A stretch of 64,000 nt of DNA from Akkermansiaceae bacterium. GTDB lineage: Bacteria > Verrucomicrobiota > Verrucomicrobiia > Verrucomicrobiales > Akkermansiaceae. The notes beneath the pieces are model-generated. The model was given only the letters and a program-made list of their open reading frames with translations. It was not told the DNA's origin and did no database searches. The position numbers were made by a program, and so were the translations under genes. Positions 8,339 through 17,794 of the stretch are shown in pieces. The stretch lies in assembly GCA_018402445.1 (NCBI GenBank), contig JAGYIT010000017.1, positions 518,074 through 582,073 on the forward strand. Reading direction: 5' to 3'. Position 1 is the first letter of the stretch. The number at the start of each line of letters is the position of its first letter.

Positions 8339-10675
8339 ATGACCTCCTCCAAACACCCATTTGCGGGCCTTGGCCGGCTATCAGCCCGCTTCGCCCTTCT
8401 CGCCATGGTTCTCGCCGCGACTTTTGCCGACCATCTCCACGCGCAGGACTTCGAGGGGAAAAATATCACAGAGGTCTCCCTCCGCTTCCGGGGTGCGAAA
8501 ACGGTCGATGAGGCCAGGATCCGCAACCTGATGGCCACCAAGGCGGGCACCCAATACCGCGCCGAGCGCCTCGACAACGACATCAAAACCCTCTTCGAAT
8601 CCGGCCTCATCGATGACGTGCGCTTCCTCGCCGAGCCCGTCGGCACTGGTGTGCGTGTGATTGCAGATGTCCTCACCCGCCCCGCCATCAGCGGTGTCGG
8701 CTTCGTCGGCAACACGGTCTTTTCCGACCAGAAACTCGCCAAGGAAACCAAGCTCAAGGCTGGCGGAACGATGAGCGATTCCGAAATCCTCGAAGCCCGC
8801 CGCAACATCGAGAAGTATTACCAAGGCTACGGCTATCCCGACGTGCTCGTCTCCCATCGCACCCAGGACACCGGCCAAGCCGGGCTTTCCGACCTCATTT
8901 TCGTGATCGACGAGGGATCGAAAAACGAAGTCCGCAGAATCCGCTTCGAAGGCAACACGGTGTTCACCACGCCCGAGCTGAAAAAGGAGATGAAAACCAA
9001 GGAAAAGGGCTGGTTCTCGTGGCTCACCAAGTCCGGCCGCTTCGAATCCTATCAGCTCGACGAAGATCTCGACGCCGTTCTCGATTATTACCGCAGCAGG
9101 GGCTACCTCCGCGCTAGCAGCCCGGGGATGCGCCGTGATCCCGTTGGCGACGGCAGGGTCGATCTCATCATCCCGATCAACGAAGGGGAGAAATTCACGG
9201 TCGCCGGAGTGAGCTTCGGGCGCATGACGGTTTTCAAACCCGAGGAACTCTACCCGTCCATGACCCTCAACGGAGGCGATGCCTATTCCTCCGCGAAAAT
9301 GCGCGACGACATCAAGACAATCCGCAGCTTCTACGGCTCGCGCGGATATGCGGACGCGGTCGTTTCCCCTGACATCAAGGACGCCGGCCCGAACCGGGTC
9401 ACTGTGAAATACCAGATCACCGAAGGCACGCGCTTCAGGGTCGGCCGCGTCAATATCCAGGGCAATACCAAGACCAAGGACAAGGTGATCCGCCGCGAGG
9501 TGCCGCTCAAGCCGGGCGACTGGTTCAACACCGTCGAGCTGGAGACCACGAAAGCCCGCCTCGATAACCTCCAGTATTTCAGCGATGTGCAGGCCAGCGG
9601 CAGCCCCGGCGGCTCCGGATACCGCGATGTCGATATCCTCGTCGAAGAGCGCAACACCGGCTCGATCGGGGTCGGACTCGGCTTCAGCTCCGTCGATAAC
9701 GTCGTCGGTTTCCTCACCCTGGAACAGAGCAACTTCGACATCATGAACCCTTGGAACTTCACCGGCGGCGGCCAGCGCTTCTCGATGAGCCTCCGCGCCG
9801 GTTCGGAGCGCAGCGAGTTCAGCGTCTCCCTCGTCGAGCCATGGTTCCTAGACCAGCGCCTCGCGCTCGGCGGCGAGCTGTTCTACCGCCAGTCCAGCTA
9901 CTTCAGCGATGTCTATGAACAAACCAACGTCGGCGGCGCGATCTACATCCGCAAGCCACTGACCGAGAAATCCTCGCTCAAGGTGGAATACCGACTGGAA
10001 GAGATCGGCATCGACGTCAACGCCGGAGCAAGCCCGGCATTCCGAGCCGAAGACGGCGAGTTCCTCCGCAGCGCGGTTTCCTTGAACTACCTTTACGACA
10101 ACCGCGACAGCACGATTACCCCGCGCCGGGGCGAGCGCTTCGATGTCTCGCTCACCATGGCCGGCGGCATCTTCGGCGGTGATGTGGACACCCTCACCTT
10201 CTCCGCCCAGGGCGCGAAATACTGGAACCTCAAGTGGGACTCCATCCTCTCCGTCAACGGTGAGATCGCCTTCGTGGACGCCATCAACGGCGACGTGCCG
10301 ATCTTCGAGCGCATGTTCCTCGGCGGCGGCAGGACTCTCCGCGGCTTCGAGTTCCGCGATATCGGCGGCCCGCGCGACGCGGCGTCCGGCGAGGTGCTCG
10401 GTGGCCAGTCACTCGCCTTCATGAGCGTGGAATACACTGTGCCAATCATCGAGACCGTCCGCGGCGCGGTGTTCTACGATGTGGGCTACGTTAACACCGG
10501 CTCATGGGACATCAGCCCCGATGACGTTTACAGCGATGTCGGATTCGGCATCCGCCTCAAGCTGCCGATTAGCCCCGTCCCGCTTGCGCTCGACTACGCG
10601 GTTCCCGTCAGCTCCCCCGACAAGGCGGCGGACAAGGGCGGCCAGTTCAACTTCTACCTGAACTACGAGTATTAG
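8339..10675 (+). CDS. bamA: Outer membrane protein assembly factor BamA
   Basis: About 778 residues from the ATG at 8339, chosen because a signal peptide follows at once (RFALLAMVLAATFADHLHAQ). POTRA repeats cover about residues 35-400, each with the typical I-R-F/I-x-G-N pattern (FEGNTVFTTPELKKE, INIQGNTKTKDKVIRRE). The Omp85 barrel follows, with the L6 loop motif TLRGFEFRDIGGPRD, and the protein ends on an aromatic residue (NFYLNYEY). It folds and inserts outer membrane proteins, so the organism has a true outer membrane. A strong terminator lies right after it. Confidence 0.95.
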   Translation: MTSSKHPFAGLGRLSARFALLAMVLAATFADHLHAQDFEGKNITEVSLRFRGAKTVDEARIRNLMATKAGTQYRAERLDNDIKTLFESGLIDDVRFLAEPVGTGVRVIADVLTRPAISGVGFVGNTVFSDQKLAKETKLKAGGTMSDSEILEARRNIEKYYQGYGYPDVLVSHRTQDTGQAGLSDLIFVIDEGSKNEVRRIRFEGNTVFTTPELKKEMKTKEKGWFSWLTKSGRFESYQLDEDLDAVLDYYRSRGYLRASSPGMRRDPVGDGRVDLIIPINEGEKFTVAGVSFGRMTVFKPEELYPSMTLNGGDAYSSAKMRDDIKTIRSFYGSRGYADAVVSPDIKDAGPNRVTVKYQITEGTRFRVGRVNIQGNTKTKDKVIRREVPLKPGDWFNTVELETTKARLDNLQYFSDVQASGSPGGSGYRDVDILVEERNTGSIGVGLGFSSVDNVVGFLTLEQSNFDIMNPWNFTGGGQRFSMSLRAGSERSEFSVSLVEPWFLDQRLALGGELFYRQSSYFSDVYEQTNVGGAIYIRKPLTEKSSLKVEYRLEEIGIDVNAGASPAFRAEDGEFLRSAVSLNYLYDNRDSTITPRRGERFDVSLTMAGGIFGGDVDTLTFSAQGAKYWNLKWDSILSVNGEIAFVDAINGDVPIFERMFLGGGRTLRGFEFRDIGGPRDAASGEVLGGQSLAFMSVEYTVPIIETVRGAVFYDVGYVNTGSWDISPDDVYSDVGFGIRLKLPISPVPLALDYAVPVSSPDKAADKGGQFNFYLNYEY

Positions 10676-10699
10676 GCCCTAGCGCCGATCTTTTCGGAA

Positions 10700-10731
10700 A
10701 CGGGACACCCTTCGCGGGGTGTCCCGTTTTT
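10700..10731. terminator. Bidirectional rho-independent terminator
   Basis: An 11-bp perfect stem (ACGGGACACCC pairing with GGGTGTCCCGT) around a 6-base loop is flanked by T-rich sequence on the right and A-rich sequence on the left. It sits between the convergent bamA and rhomboid genes and can serve both. Confidence 0.85.
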
Positions 10732-10735
10732 CGTT

Positions 10736-11542
10736 TCAGCTGGCCGCCGAACCTTTGCCTTCCCGTTTTTTCCGCGCCTTGCGGAGAGACTCGATCGTTA
10801 CCCGCGGCCGCAGCAGGAACCTCCCCGCCACAAAACCCGCCAGCGAGCCGCCGAGGTGGCAGGCGTGGCTGATGCGGAAAATGTCGGGCGAAAGGGTCTC
10901 GGAAAGTTCGGAGCCGAAGCGGGCCAACGCACCCGTGGGCAGATCCGGGCTGAGAAGAGCGAGAATCAGGTTCGCCAAGATCACGCCGATCCCCAGCGAA
11001 CGGCCGCTGACGAAAATGGGGAGGAACCTCGATTCCGGGGAAAGGGTGGTTAGCAAAACAAGGAATCCGAAGCAAACTGCCGAGGAGCCGACGAGTGAAG
11101 GCGCTCCCACGCCGCCCGGCGAAAACGGCAGGAATACCAACCCGCCAGTGAGTGCCGCGACCAGCGCGACGATCCGCACCGTCCTTTTCCCCGCGATGTG
11201 CTCGATCCGCGATCCGAGCAGCAAGATCGCCGCACCGTTAAGGATCAGGTGCGCCCAATCCGCGTGGATCAGCGCATAGGTGAATGGCTGCCAGAAATCC
11301 CCGGCGAGGAAATAGGGTTTCGTCAGCCCGAGAAGGGCGTGCGCCTGGGAGAGCTTTCCGGGCGCACCATGATCCGGAGGAAAAACCAGCTCCCAAACCC
11401 ACGGTGCCGCCTGGACAATGATCAGGATACGCAGGATCTGCCACGTCGCCCGCGCATCGCGCAACTGCCGGAACCCGCGCGTAAACCGCCCGCCCGGCCC
11501 CCCCATTTGCACGATCGTTTCTGGAGAGGCGGGAGGAACCAT
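10736..11542 (-). CDS. Rhomboid-family intramembrane serine protease
   Basis: A 268-residue protein with about six membrane segments. Rhomboid marks: HADWAHLILNGAAILLLG in the second helix region, VGSSAVCFG in the nucleophile helix (the usual GxSG reads G-S-S-A here, keeping the catalytic serine), and HACHLGGSLAGF supplying the histidine. The last about 30 residues are basic and cytoplasmic. It should cleave membrane helices of unknown substrates. The Gly-to-Ala change after the catalytic serine is mild, so activity is likely but not proved. Confidence 0.88.
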   Translation of the reverse strand: MVPPASPETIVQMGGPGGRFTRGFRQLRDARATWQILRILIIVQAAPWVWELVFPPDHGAPGKLSQAHALLGLTKPYFLAGDFWQPFTYALIHADWAHLILNGAAILLLGSRIEHIAGKRTVRIVALVAALTGGLVFLPFSPGGVGAPSLVGSSAVCFGFLVLLTTLSPESRFLPIFVSGRSLGIGVILANLILALLSPDLPTGALARFGSELSETLSPDIFRISHACHLGGSLAGFVAGRFLLRPRVTIESLRKARKKREGKGSAAS

Positions 11543-11630
11543 CTAAGCTTCAAGTTTTAAGTTTCAATTTCCAATGATCGAGACAAGCGCAGCACTCTTC
11601 ATTGAATCTTGAAATTTAAAATTTGAAAAT

Positions 11631-12207
11631 TCACTCTTGGTGCCTGGCTCTCGGCTCGCGCTTAGCGACGGTTTCGCCGCCGGGCGCAGTAACGAACGGG
11701 CCGCCTTCCAGCGGTGCGACGCCGGTGAAGGCCACGTCCGGCATGTCGGTGGGGCGCCCGGCGAGCGGGAAATCCTTGCGCAGCGGGAAAAACGGGTAGC
11801 CCTCCCACATCAGGATGCGCTTGAGGTTCGGGTGGCCGGAAAACGGGATGCCCATCATGTCCCAGACCTCGCGCTCATGCCAGTCCGCTCGCTTTCCAGA
11901 GATGAATGGCCGTTGGCACGGATTCGTCCTCGGAAACCTTGGCCTTCAGTCGCAGGTGGCGCGTGTCGTCCAGCGAGGCCAGCTCATAAACCACCTCGAA
12001 ACGCGGATCGTCGCCGAAGTGGTCGAGCGAGGAGATGTCGAGCAGCAGCTCGTAGCCGAGCTTGTCCTTGCAAAGAGCGAGAGCTTTCGGCAGCGCTTCG
12101 AGGGAAAGCGAGAGCGTGGTCTCACCACGGAATTCGGTTTCGGAAAGGATGCCTGCACCAAGCGTTTCGTGCAGTGCGGGGAGATCATTGGCAAGAACGG
12201 CGGACAT
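11631..12207 (-). CDS. nuoC: NADH-quinone oxidoreductase subunit C, frameshifted
   Basis: Two overlapping frames together give one NuoC. The first 110 residues run to HLWKAS, then hit a stop after GLA. Dropping one G near 11887 restores [23 protein letters not shown] and the rest to 11631. The spliced length is about 192 codons, normal for NuoC. It belongs to the peripheral arm of complex I. It follows nuoB on the same strand, but no nuoD comes after it: the next gene is the rhomboid. The lesion is either a sequencing insertion or real inactivation of an orphan nuoBC pair. Confidence 0.85.
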
Positions 12208-12346
12208 GGTGATGAAGTGAATGGTGCCGGGTGATCCGTCGTTGCTGAAGCTATGACGGACAGATCGGTGATCAGTGGAAGACGGAGATTTCCCCTGCGA
12301 AATTCGGCTTTCTGGAACTTAAATTTTGAATTTTGAATTTTGAAAG

Positions 12347-12883
12347 TTACGCGTTTTCCTCGAAGAACACGCGCTTCTGGTCTTCCGTCGAGTGCTCCTT
12401 CTCGATCTTCTCCTGGAGCTTCATCAGCCCCTCGATGAGGGCTTCGGGACGCGGCGGGCAACCGGAAATGTAAACATCCACGGGGATCAGGCGGTCGATT
12501 CCCTGCAACACGGCGTAGGAGCGGTACATCCCGCCGGACGACGCGCAGGCACCCATGGCGATGCACCATTTTGGCTCCGGCATCTGATCCCAGACGCGTT
12601 TCACCGCCAGCGCCATCTTGTAGGTAACCGTGCCGGCTACGATCATCACATCGGATTGGCGGGGAGAAAAGCGCATCACCTCCATGCCGAAGCGGGAGAT
12701 ATCGAAGCGCGAGGAAGCGGTGGCCATCAGCTCGATCGCGCAGCAGGCAAGCCCCATCGGCATCGGCCACAGGGAGTTTTTCCGCATCCAGTTGATCGCG
12801 GCGTCCACCTGAGTGAAAATGATGTTGCCCTCAATCTTCGAATCGTAAGCGGCGTGGGTGGAGGTAGTGTCGATGGTTTCCAT
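12347..12883 (-). CDS. nuoB: NADH-quinone oxidoreductase subunit B
   Basis: 178 residues from the ATG at 12883, chosen because the longer frame upstream runs into an intergenic palindrome. It carries the four cysteines that hold the N2 iron-sulfur cluster: [20 protein letters not shown] and [10 protein letters not shown]. NuoB passes electrons from the hydrophilic arm of complex I to quinone. Only nuoC accompanies it here. nuoA is not upstream, so the remaining subunits must be encoded elsewhere. Confidence 0.93.
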   Translation of the reverse strand: METIDTTSTHAAYDSKIEGNIIFTQVDAAINWMRKNSLWPMPMGLACCAIELMATASSRFDISRFGMEVMRFSPRQSDVMIVAGTVTYKMALAVKRVWDQMPEPKWCIAMGACASSGGMYRSYAVLQGIDRLIPVDVYISGCPPRPEALIEGLMKLQEKIEKEHSTEDQKRVFFEENA

Positions 12884-12974
12884 GGCGCTGGGCGGGACGG
12901 CGGGAGCTTGGTGCCAAGTAGGTCGTGTCTCAAGCGGATTGTGGGAAAAATTCCCGCAACTCAGGATTGAAACC

Positions 12975-13046
12975 GTGGCGGCGGATTGCATCCGCCATGC
13001 CCAGAGATGACTGGAGTGAGGCATGGCGGATGCAATCCGCCGCCAC
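12975..13046. repeat. Long perfect palindrome (REP-like hairpin)
   Basis: Two 27-base arms (12975-13001 and 13020-13046) are perfect inverted copies around an 18-base spacer. Each arm holds a smaller palindrome, GGCGGAT-TGC-ATCCGCC. The element fills the gap between nuoB and the metallo-hydrolase gene and reaches almost to the end of the latter. It resembles dispersed REP/MITE-like repeats, but no second copy lies in the window. Confidence 0.75.
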
Positions 13047-13049
13047 GAA

Positions 13050-13874
13050 TCAGAAATTCTTACTCACGCCAGCCGAAACGGCTCGGCGACCTCGAACCAT
13101 GGGGTCGGCTCGGATTGAGTGGCGCAGTGCAGAGCGGTGTGGGCGTGACCCAGTCTCGCGCAGGCACTTTCCGAAAACTTCGGTAACCTTTTTCGGGCAG
13201 TTGCAATCCGAACTGAGATGGCCAAACACAATTTGTGAGAGTCCCGCGTGGGCGATCTCGCGGAGTAACTCGCCGACCTGGACGTTGGACAGATGGCCGT
13301 GCTTCGAGGAAATGCGTTGCTTGATCGACCACGGGCGCTTGGTGTCGAGTTCGAGAAGTTCATCATCGTAATTCGCCTCCACGAAAAGGGCGGAGAGGTT
13401 CCGCAGGCGCTCGGTCATACTGCGGGTGACGAAGCCCGCGTCGGAAACCAGGCCGAGACGGTTCGCGGCGTTGCCGATCACGAAGCCGACAGGATCGACC
13501 GCGTCATGCTGGATCGCGAAGGTTTCGATATTGAGGTGTGCGATAGGAAATGTCTGCCCGGCCTCGAAAGTTTTCCAAGTTGCGCCCGAGATGCCTTGCT
13601 CACGGACGACGTGGGCGGTGTCCCGCGTAGCGAATACGGGCATCGGACGGGTTTTGAGAAAATTTTTCAGTCCGCGCACATGATCTCCGTGCTCATGGGT
13701 GAGCAGGATGCCATGCAACGAAGCGGGATCAACACCGAGCTGTGTCAGGCGGGTGCACAGTTGCTTCGCGCTCAGGCCAGCATCGATGAGCAAACGCACG
13801 CCGCCGCATACGAGGACGGTAGAATTCCCTGCGGATCCGGAGCCGAGGACAGCGAATTTCAGCGGCTCATTCAT
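13050..13874 (-). CDS. MBL-fold metallo-hydrolase, YycJ/WalJ-like
   Basis: A 274-residue metallo-beta-lactamase-fold protein. It opens with [15 protein letters not shown], has the metal motif [13 protein letters not shown] (about residues 58-70) and later LVSDAGFVT and KHGHLSN. These fit the YycJ/WalJ family of DNA-processing exonuclease-like MBL proteins. Its start overlaps the end of the upstream yoeB gene by 8 bases, so it is translated in one unit with that toxin-antitoxin pair. The C-terminus past about residue 245 is basic and unlike the family, so it may be slightly altered. Confidence 0.82.
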   Translation of the reverse strand: MNEPLKFAVLGSGSAGNSTVLVCGGVRLLIDAGLSAKQLCTRLTQLGVDPASLHGILLTHEHGDHVRGLKNFLKTRPMPVFATRDTAHVVREQGISGATWKTFEAGQTFPIAHLNIETFAIQHDAVDPVGFVIGNAANRLGLVSDAGFVTRSMTERLRNLSALFVEANYDDELLELDTKRPWSIKQRISSKHGHLSNVQVGELLREIAHAGLSQIVFGHLSSDCNCPKKVTEVFGKCLRETGSRPHRSALRHSIRADPMVRGRRAVSAGVSKNF

Positions 13875-14124
13875 AATGGTATCTCGCCTGCGCGACCTTT
13901 ACAGTATCCCCTTCGAACCGATAAACAAGGCGGTGCTCATCATTGATGCGGCGCGACCAATAGCCGCTCAGAGCATGCCTCAGCAGCTCGGGTTTTCCGA
14001 TCCCTTCGTGGGGCAAGAGGCTAATGTCTGTGAGCAAGTCGTTGATTCGCTGCAGCATCCTCATATCGGTATGCTGCCAATGGCGGTAGTCGTCCCAGCC
14101 CCGCAAGGAATACTGGATCTTCAT
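13867..14124 (-). CDS. yoeB: YoeB-type toxin of a second YefM-YoeB pair
   Basis: An 85-residue RelE/YoeB-fold protein with the hallmark run LSGYWSRRINDEHRLVY and the terminal ARYHYE. It overlaps the antitoxin stop by 4 bases (ATGA) and the downstream metallo-hydrolase start by 8 bases. It is clearly diverged from the toxin at 2018-2281, so this is an independent system and not a recent duplicate. Confidence 0.9.
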   Translation of the reverse strand: MKIQYSLRGWDDYRHWQHTDMRMLQRINDLLTDISLLPHEGIGKPELLRHALSGYWSRRINDEHRLVYRFEGDTVKVAQARYHYE

Positions 14125-14381
14125 TCCGTGAGTTCGGCAAGGGACTTTGTAACGCCTGCTTCGCCTTCCAGTTCGGAAATGGATTCAAGCAAGCGCCGGG
14201 CGTTGGCGGGCGAGCGTAATAGATAGGAGGTTTCCTGGAGCGATTCGTAGTCCGCCAGCGACAACATCACCACGGCTTGATCGCGGTTGCGGGTGATGAT
14301 CACCGGATCGTGATCCGCGCAAACGCCATCCATGGTGGCTGCGAGGTTTTCGCGGGCAGCGGTATAGGTTATCGCTTTCAT
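14121..14381 (-). CDS. yefM: YefM-type antitoxin of the second pair
   Basis: An 86-residue Phd/YefM antitoxin. Family features are the N-terminal KAITYTAARENLAATMDGV, PVIITRNRDQAVVMLSLADYESLQET, and a charged tail. It should bind the operator upstream of 14381 and neutralise the YoeB toxin next door. Confidence 0.9.
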   Translation of the reverse strand: MKAITYTAARENLAATMDGVCADHDPVIITRNRDQAVVMLSLADYESLQETSYLLRSPANARRLLESISELEGEAGVTKSLAELTE

Positions 14382-14837
14382 CTGGACAGTATCATGTCCA
14401 ACCTAGCGTTTTTGTCAAACCGCGTTTCTGGTGCTCGAAAGAGAATCTTCCTTTCACCTTGCTTCCTGGAAACAAAGTGAAGTGGCCTCCTGCCAACGGT
14501 GCCAGCTCCTTGTTAAGGAAACGTGCTCGTCGTGAGCGGACTCAACCCCGAAAAATCAACTGCGATCATGAAACGAAAAAGAGGCCACCTAAGCGCCGGA
14601 TTCAAAGCCCGAGTTGCCAGTTAGTTGCCAATATTAGGCACAATCGGGCGCATTTTCGTGCATTTTACACTGTCGCCGCCAGCCCAAGAAAAAAGCCCCA
14701 AAACCACCATTTACAAGGGATTGAGGCTGAAAATACTTGTAGAGGAGGTGGGAACGCCGTTTCTGGCTTGCCGAATTAAACCTCTATCGCGAAGCGCAGT
14801 CTGGTCTAGCCGCCGGAGACGCGACGACCAGTTGGAG
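14382..14837. other. Non-coding stretch between yefM and the tRNA 3' side
   Basis: About 456 bases with no convincing gene. It lies directly downstream of the 3' end of tRNA-Cys, a common integration site for mobile DNA, so it could hold an old attachment scar. I could not recognise an integrase remnant or a direct repeat of the tRNA end. Confidence 0.4.
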
Positions 14838-14840
14838 TGG

Positions 14841-14912
14841 AGGCGGAGGTGGGAATCGAACCCACGAATGACGGTTTTGCAAACCATTGCCTTACCACTT
14901 GGCTACTCCGCC
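14841..14912 (-). tRNA. tRNA-Cys (anticodon GCA)
   Basis: Read on the minus strand, a 7-bp acceptor stem (GGCGGAG with CTCCGCC) closes a full cloverleaf. The anticodon loop is TTTGCAAA (GCA), the T arm holds GGTTCGATTCC, and the discriminator base is U. A CCA follows in the genome at 14838-14840, so the 3' end is encoded. Confidence 0.95.
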
Positions 14913-15261
14913 GTTGTCCTGCAACGGGAGGCGAGTGCATACGCGTTCGCACTCCACCTGTCAATCCCCGGATTGGCCAAAGTTGTTAGGGCGATCAAAC
15001 TAGGAAGTGAAAACCGGCTACTTTAGGCTTTTACCAGAGAGTGCAGGTAGGAAGTAGCGGGACAGCAAGAGCCACAGAATCAAAAAACCTGACAATGCGA
15101 TCCAACCTCGATCCACCTCGATCCACCTCGATCCACCTAATTCCTACCCGCTTCATGCTCCGTGCTGGTTCTGCTACGCTCCACTGGCACGGATCACGTC
15201 ACGGGCAGAGGGTAGGTGATCGCAGACGTTGATGACGATCTTGTCCAAGAACTACGTTAGG
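14913..15261. other. Non-coding region with a short tandem repeat
   Basis: About 350 bases upstream of the tRNA gene and past the end of the hydrolase. It holds the 10-bp tandem repeat at 15106-15138. The tRNA promoter should be at its left edge. No gene is seen. Confidence 0.45.
15106..15138. repeat. 10-bp tandem repeat, 3.3 copies
   Basis: The unit CCTCGATCCA is repeated three times without a mismatch and then begins a fourth time. It is intergenic with no evident role. Copy number could vary between strains. Confidence 0.8.
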
Positions 15262-16065
15262 TTAGGAAATAAATGCCGCGATCTTCTCCGCCAGCCACGC
15301 CTCGTTTTCCCACGGGACGCGGTGGCCGGAGTCCGGCGCGATCTCCAGGGTGAACTTCTCCGAAAGCCCGGCGGCTTCCTCGGTGATCGCGCGGAATTTC
15401 GGATCGTTTTCCCCCGCGATCCACAGCGTGGGGATTTGGATCGCGGAGAGTTTTTCCCAGAGCGGCTCCTGGTTTCCCAGCGACCAATCGACGAAGCTGC
15501 GCGCGATTTCCCGCCGCCTCTGCATGAGCTTGCGGTCTTCGCGGTGATCGCGGATCGCGCCGCCGAGGATGGTTTGGGCGTTCCATTTCGTGAGGAAATC
15601 CGGCCATGGCATGGTCAGCGCCTGAGTCGCCCAAACCGTGTCCGCGCCGCGCCGCGCCGAGGCCTCAGCCGCATCACGGAGACCCGGGTTTGCGGAAATG
15701 ATCACCGCCGCCTCCCACGGCCCACCTTCTAGCAGCGCATGCAGCGCGAGTCGCCCGCCCATCGAGTAGCCGACGAGGATCCTTTTCTTCCCGCGCGCGA
15801 CCTCTCCCTCCGCATCCGCGTTCAGGCGCTTGCCGAACTCGGGCATGAGCACGCTTTCGCATTCGAGAAAACGCCAGAGATCCACCGCGCGGGTGGCGAT
15901 GCCCCGCGTGGCGAGACGGCCCGCCAGATCCCGCCAATCCGCCACCGCGCCGACCGCGCCGTGCAGGCACCAGCATTCGGCGGGGATCCCGGATACATCA
16001 CCCGGCTGTGCCGCGCGCTTCTGGGCGTCGCGGCGTTCATCGGTTTCCTTGGAGGTCTGGATCAC
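15262..16065 (-). CDS. Alpha/beta hydrolase, MenH-like
   Basis: A 267-residue alpha/beta-hydrolase. Marks: CWCLHGAVGAVADW (oxyanion region), the nucleophile elbow ILVGYSMGGRLALHAL with serine at about 99, LWIAGENDPKF with the acid, and DSGHRVPWEN with the catalytic histidine. The pattern GYSMGGR and the histidine context resemble MenH (menaquinone synthesis), but no other men gene is nearby, so a general esterase cannot be excluded. The frame is intact. Confidence 0.75.
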   Translation of the reverse strand: MIQTSKETDERRDAQKRAAQPGDVSGIPAECWCLHGAVGAVADWRDLAGRLATRGIATRAVDLWRFLECESVLMPEFGKRLNADAEGEVARGKKRILVGYSMGGRLALHALLEGGPWEAAVIISANPGLRDAAEASARRGADTVWATQALTMPWPDFLTKWNAQTILGGAIRDHREDRKLMQRRREIARSFVDWSLGNQEPLWEKLSAIQIPTLWIAGENDPKFRAITEEAAGLSEKFTLEIAPDSGHRVPWENEAWLAEKIAAFIS

Positions 16066-16185
16066 CGCTTCTGCTCGCTGATCTCCGGCTTGAATTCCGT
16101 GAACGCGGTTTCCTTAACCGGCTCCATTTTCTTCATCGCATCTGGCTATCAGAGGGCGGCGGACGTGTCAATCTGGCGGAAGGTG

Positions 16186-16602
16186 TCAGTCCAAGGACTT
16201 CACTTCCTCCTCGAAGGCCTTGGCCTTGTCGCGGTCAGGCGCGCCATTGAGTTGTGCGACGACCTTTTCGCAGGCGGCGTCGGTGACGACGATGCGCGGC
16301 AAGCCGCCGGAGCCGACCACGGAGGGCAGCTTGTCGAGATCCCTGTCGCCTTTCTCAACCTCCACGACCACGACGGAGGAGCGGGGGATCGCCTTCTTGA
16401 TCGCGTTGTTGTTGGCGTTGACCGTCTGGATGCACTTCGGGCAGTTCGGCAGGTAGTAATCCTGATAGAACACGAATGCGATCTTCTTGCCTGACGTGGC
16501 GGCTTTCTTCTGGGCGGATTCCAGCTTGCGCTCAGAGAAACCGGCGAAGGCCGTGGAAGCGCAGACGAGCAGTAGGGTGGCGATGGCGATGGTTTTTTTC
16601 AT
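16186..16602 (-). CDS. Small secreted thioredoxin-fold protein
   Basis: 138 residues. A clear signal peptide (KKTIAIATLLLVCASTAFA) is followed by a thioredoxin-like core with a CPKC redox motif preceded by YLPN (about residues 52-57) and the cis-proline-like GGLPRIVVTD. It probably acts in the periplasm as a disulfide or thiol carrier. The motif differs from the classic CGPC, so the substrate is open. Confidence 0.65.
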   Translation of the reverse strand: MKKTIAIATLLLVCASTAFAGFSERKLESAQKKAATSGKKIAFVFYQDYYLPNCPKCIQTVNANNNAIKKAIPRSSVVVVEVEKGDRDLDKLPSVVGSGGLPRIVVTDAACEKVVAQLNGAPDRDKAKAFEEEVKSLD

Positions 16603-16688
16603 ACCTATTTGGTTGGGTCAGGATCCATTCCCTGACAAGAGGAAATGTCTCACGATTCCAAGGAACCACAAGATCATTCACCGGAGAC

Positions 16689-17131
16689 TCAGTTCACTGC
16701 CTTGAGGGTGATATCCTTGACCATCACACTGCGGCTGCCCACGACGAGTTCAAAGCGGACCGTGTTCTTACCCTGAACGAGATCGATCTCGACCGCTTCG
16801 GTCGGCTCCCACATGCCGAGGGTATAGGGCACGTCGATGGGGTTTGGTTGGTCGGAACCGTTCGCGGAAACCACGATTTTCTGGCCAGTCTGCACGGTCG
16901 CCACGCGGGCGGTGAGGGTGTATTTTCCTTCGATTGGGACGGCGACCTCATACTCGGCCGTGAAGCCGCCGAGGGCGTGCAACTGCATCCCGCCGTCGAT
17001 GCTCCTCATGGCGGCCGCCTTTCCGCTGGACTTGCCGTGCGCGACGGCGGGGATGGTGATCTCGCCCTGACCCCGGGATTGTTTGACGCGTGGTTGGCCT
17101 TCGGGTCGCCTTCTCGTGGGATTCTCGTCAT
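16689..17131 (-). pseudogene. C-terminal remnant of a secreted protein with a carbohydrate-binding-like domain
   Basis: The last 106 residues form a beta-rich domain (GGFTAEYEVAVPIEGKYTLT, then GKNTVRFELVVGSRSVMVKD) like the C-terminal sugar-binding-type modules of secreted verrucomicrobial and planctomycete proteins. Upstream coding-like sequence (MTRIPREGDPKANHASNNPG) lies in another frame and joins if one G is added to the GGGG run near 17065. Nothing recognisable precedes it, because the next gene ends at 17246. It may be a decayed end of a larger gene. I do not know the parent family. Confidence 0.5.
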
Positions 17132-17245
17132 CGCATCGCCGATGATCCTCGGCTTGGCTTCGCGCGCATTGCTGCTACGCGCGGCGCGTTTCTCGGAAAA
17201 GCAAGCCGCGCTCGCCGCCGTGAGCCTCTGCGTTGTGCGGATGCT

Positions 17246-17752
17246 TTAAAACTCCCCTGCTGGCGGCGCATTGCCGGGGTTGATGGGCTGGCCAGTTTCC
17301 GGGTCGATCCCGATCATCCGCCATACGTCGCGAATAATGCGCATAGAGGTTTCTTCCAGAATTTTCTTTTCTCGTCCGGTTCCGGACACGCCGATATTTA
17401 TCGAGGGCACGGAACCATTCGGAGTATCGGCGCTGCCGACATCCACGAACAGGCGGCGATCCAGCTCTTCCATGGCGGCATCCTCGCTGGACTGCTTGAA
17501 TTTCGCTTGGAGACCCACATCCATCACGATCGCCTTAAGGATCTCATTGGCGCGGAGTTTCTCCTCGATCTGTTCCGCGAGTTTTTTCTGATCCTCCATG
17601 GAAAGATCTTGTCGCAATGTAATCGGCACCCAAATCCTGTCGGGCTGGCGAAGGCGGTATTCTTTTTTGGCGTATTTTGCGCCAAAAAACAACACCACCA
17701 GACCAAAGATAGCCAGCACCGCCCATAACATCCGCCGTTGCATGCGCATCAT
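17246..17752 (-). CDS. Membrane-anchored protein of unknown function
   Basis: 168 residues. A basic N-terminus and one membrane helix (MLWAVLAIFGLVVLFFGA, about 8-26) precede a soluble charged domain (EDQKKLAEQIEEKLRANEIL, then VPSINIGVSGTGREKKILEETSM). I do not recognise a family. It would be anchored in the inner membrane with the soluble part outside. It is divergent from the M16 peptidase gene, whose start lies about 40 bases away. Confidence 0.7.
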   Translation of the reverse strand: MMRMQRRMLWAVLAIFGLVVLFFGAKYAKKEYRLRQPDRIWVPITLRQDLSMEDQKKLAEQIEEKLRANEILKAIVMDVGLQAKFKQSSEDAAMEELDRRLFVDVGSADTPNGSVPSINIGVSGTGREKKILEETSMRIIRDVWRMIGIDPETGQPINPGNAPPAGEF

Positions 17753-17794
17753 TTATACCCCATTCATCCTCCAGCCAAGCCGGAAATCAGCCCC

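Noticed and set aside
14625..15026. Plus-strand frame over the tRNA region
   Set aside because: It runs antisense through the complete tRNA-Cys gene and has no coding signature.
15106..15138. CRISPR-like array
   Set aside because: The 10-bp units are directly adjacent with no spacers, so it is a simple tandem repeat. No cas genes are present.
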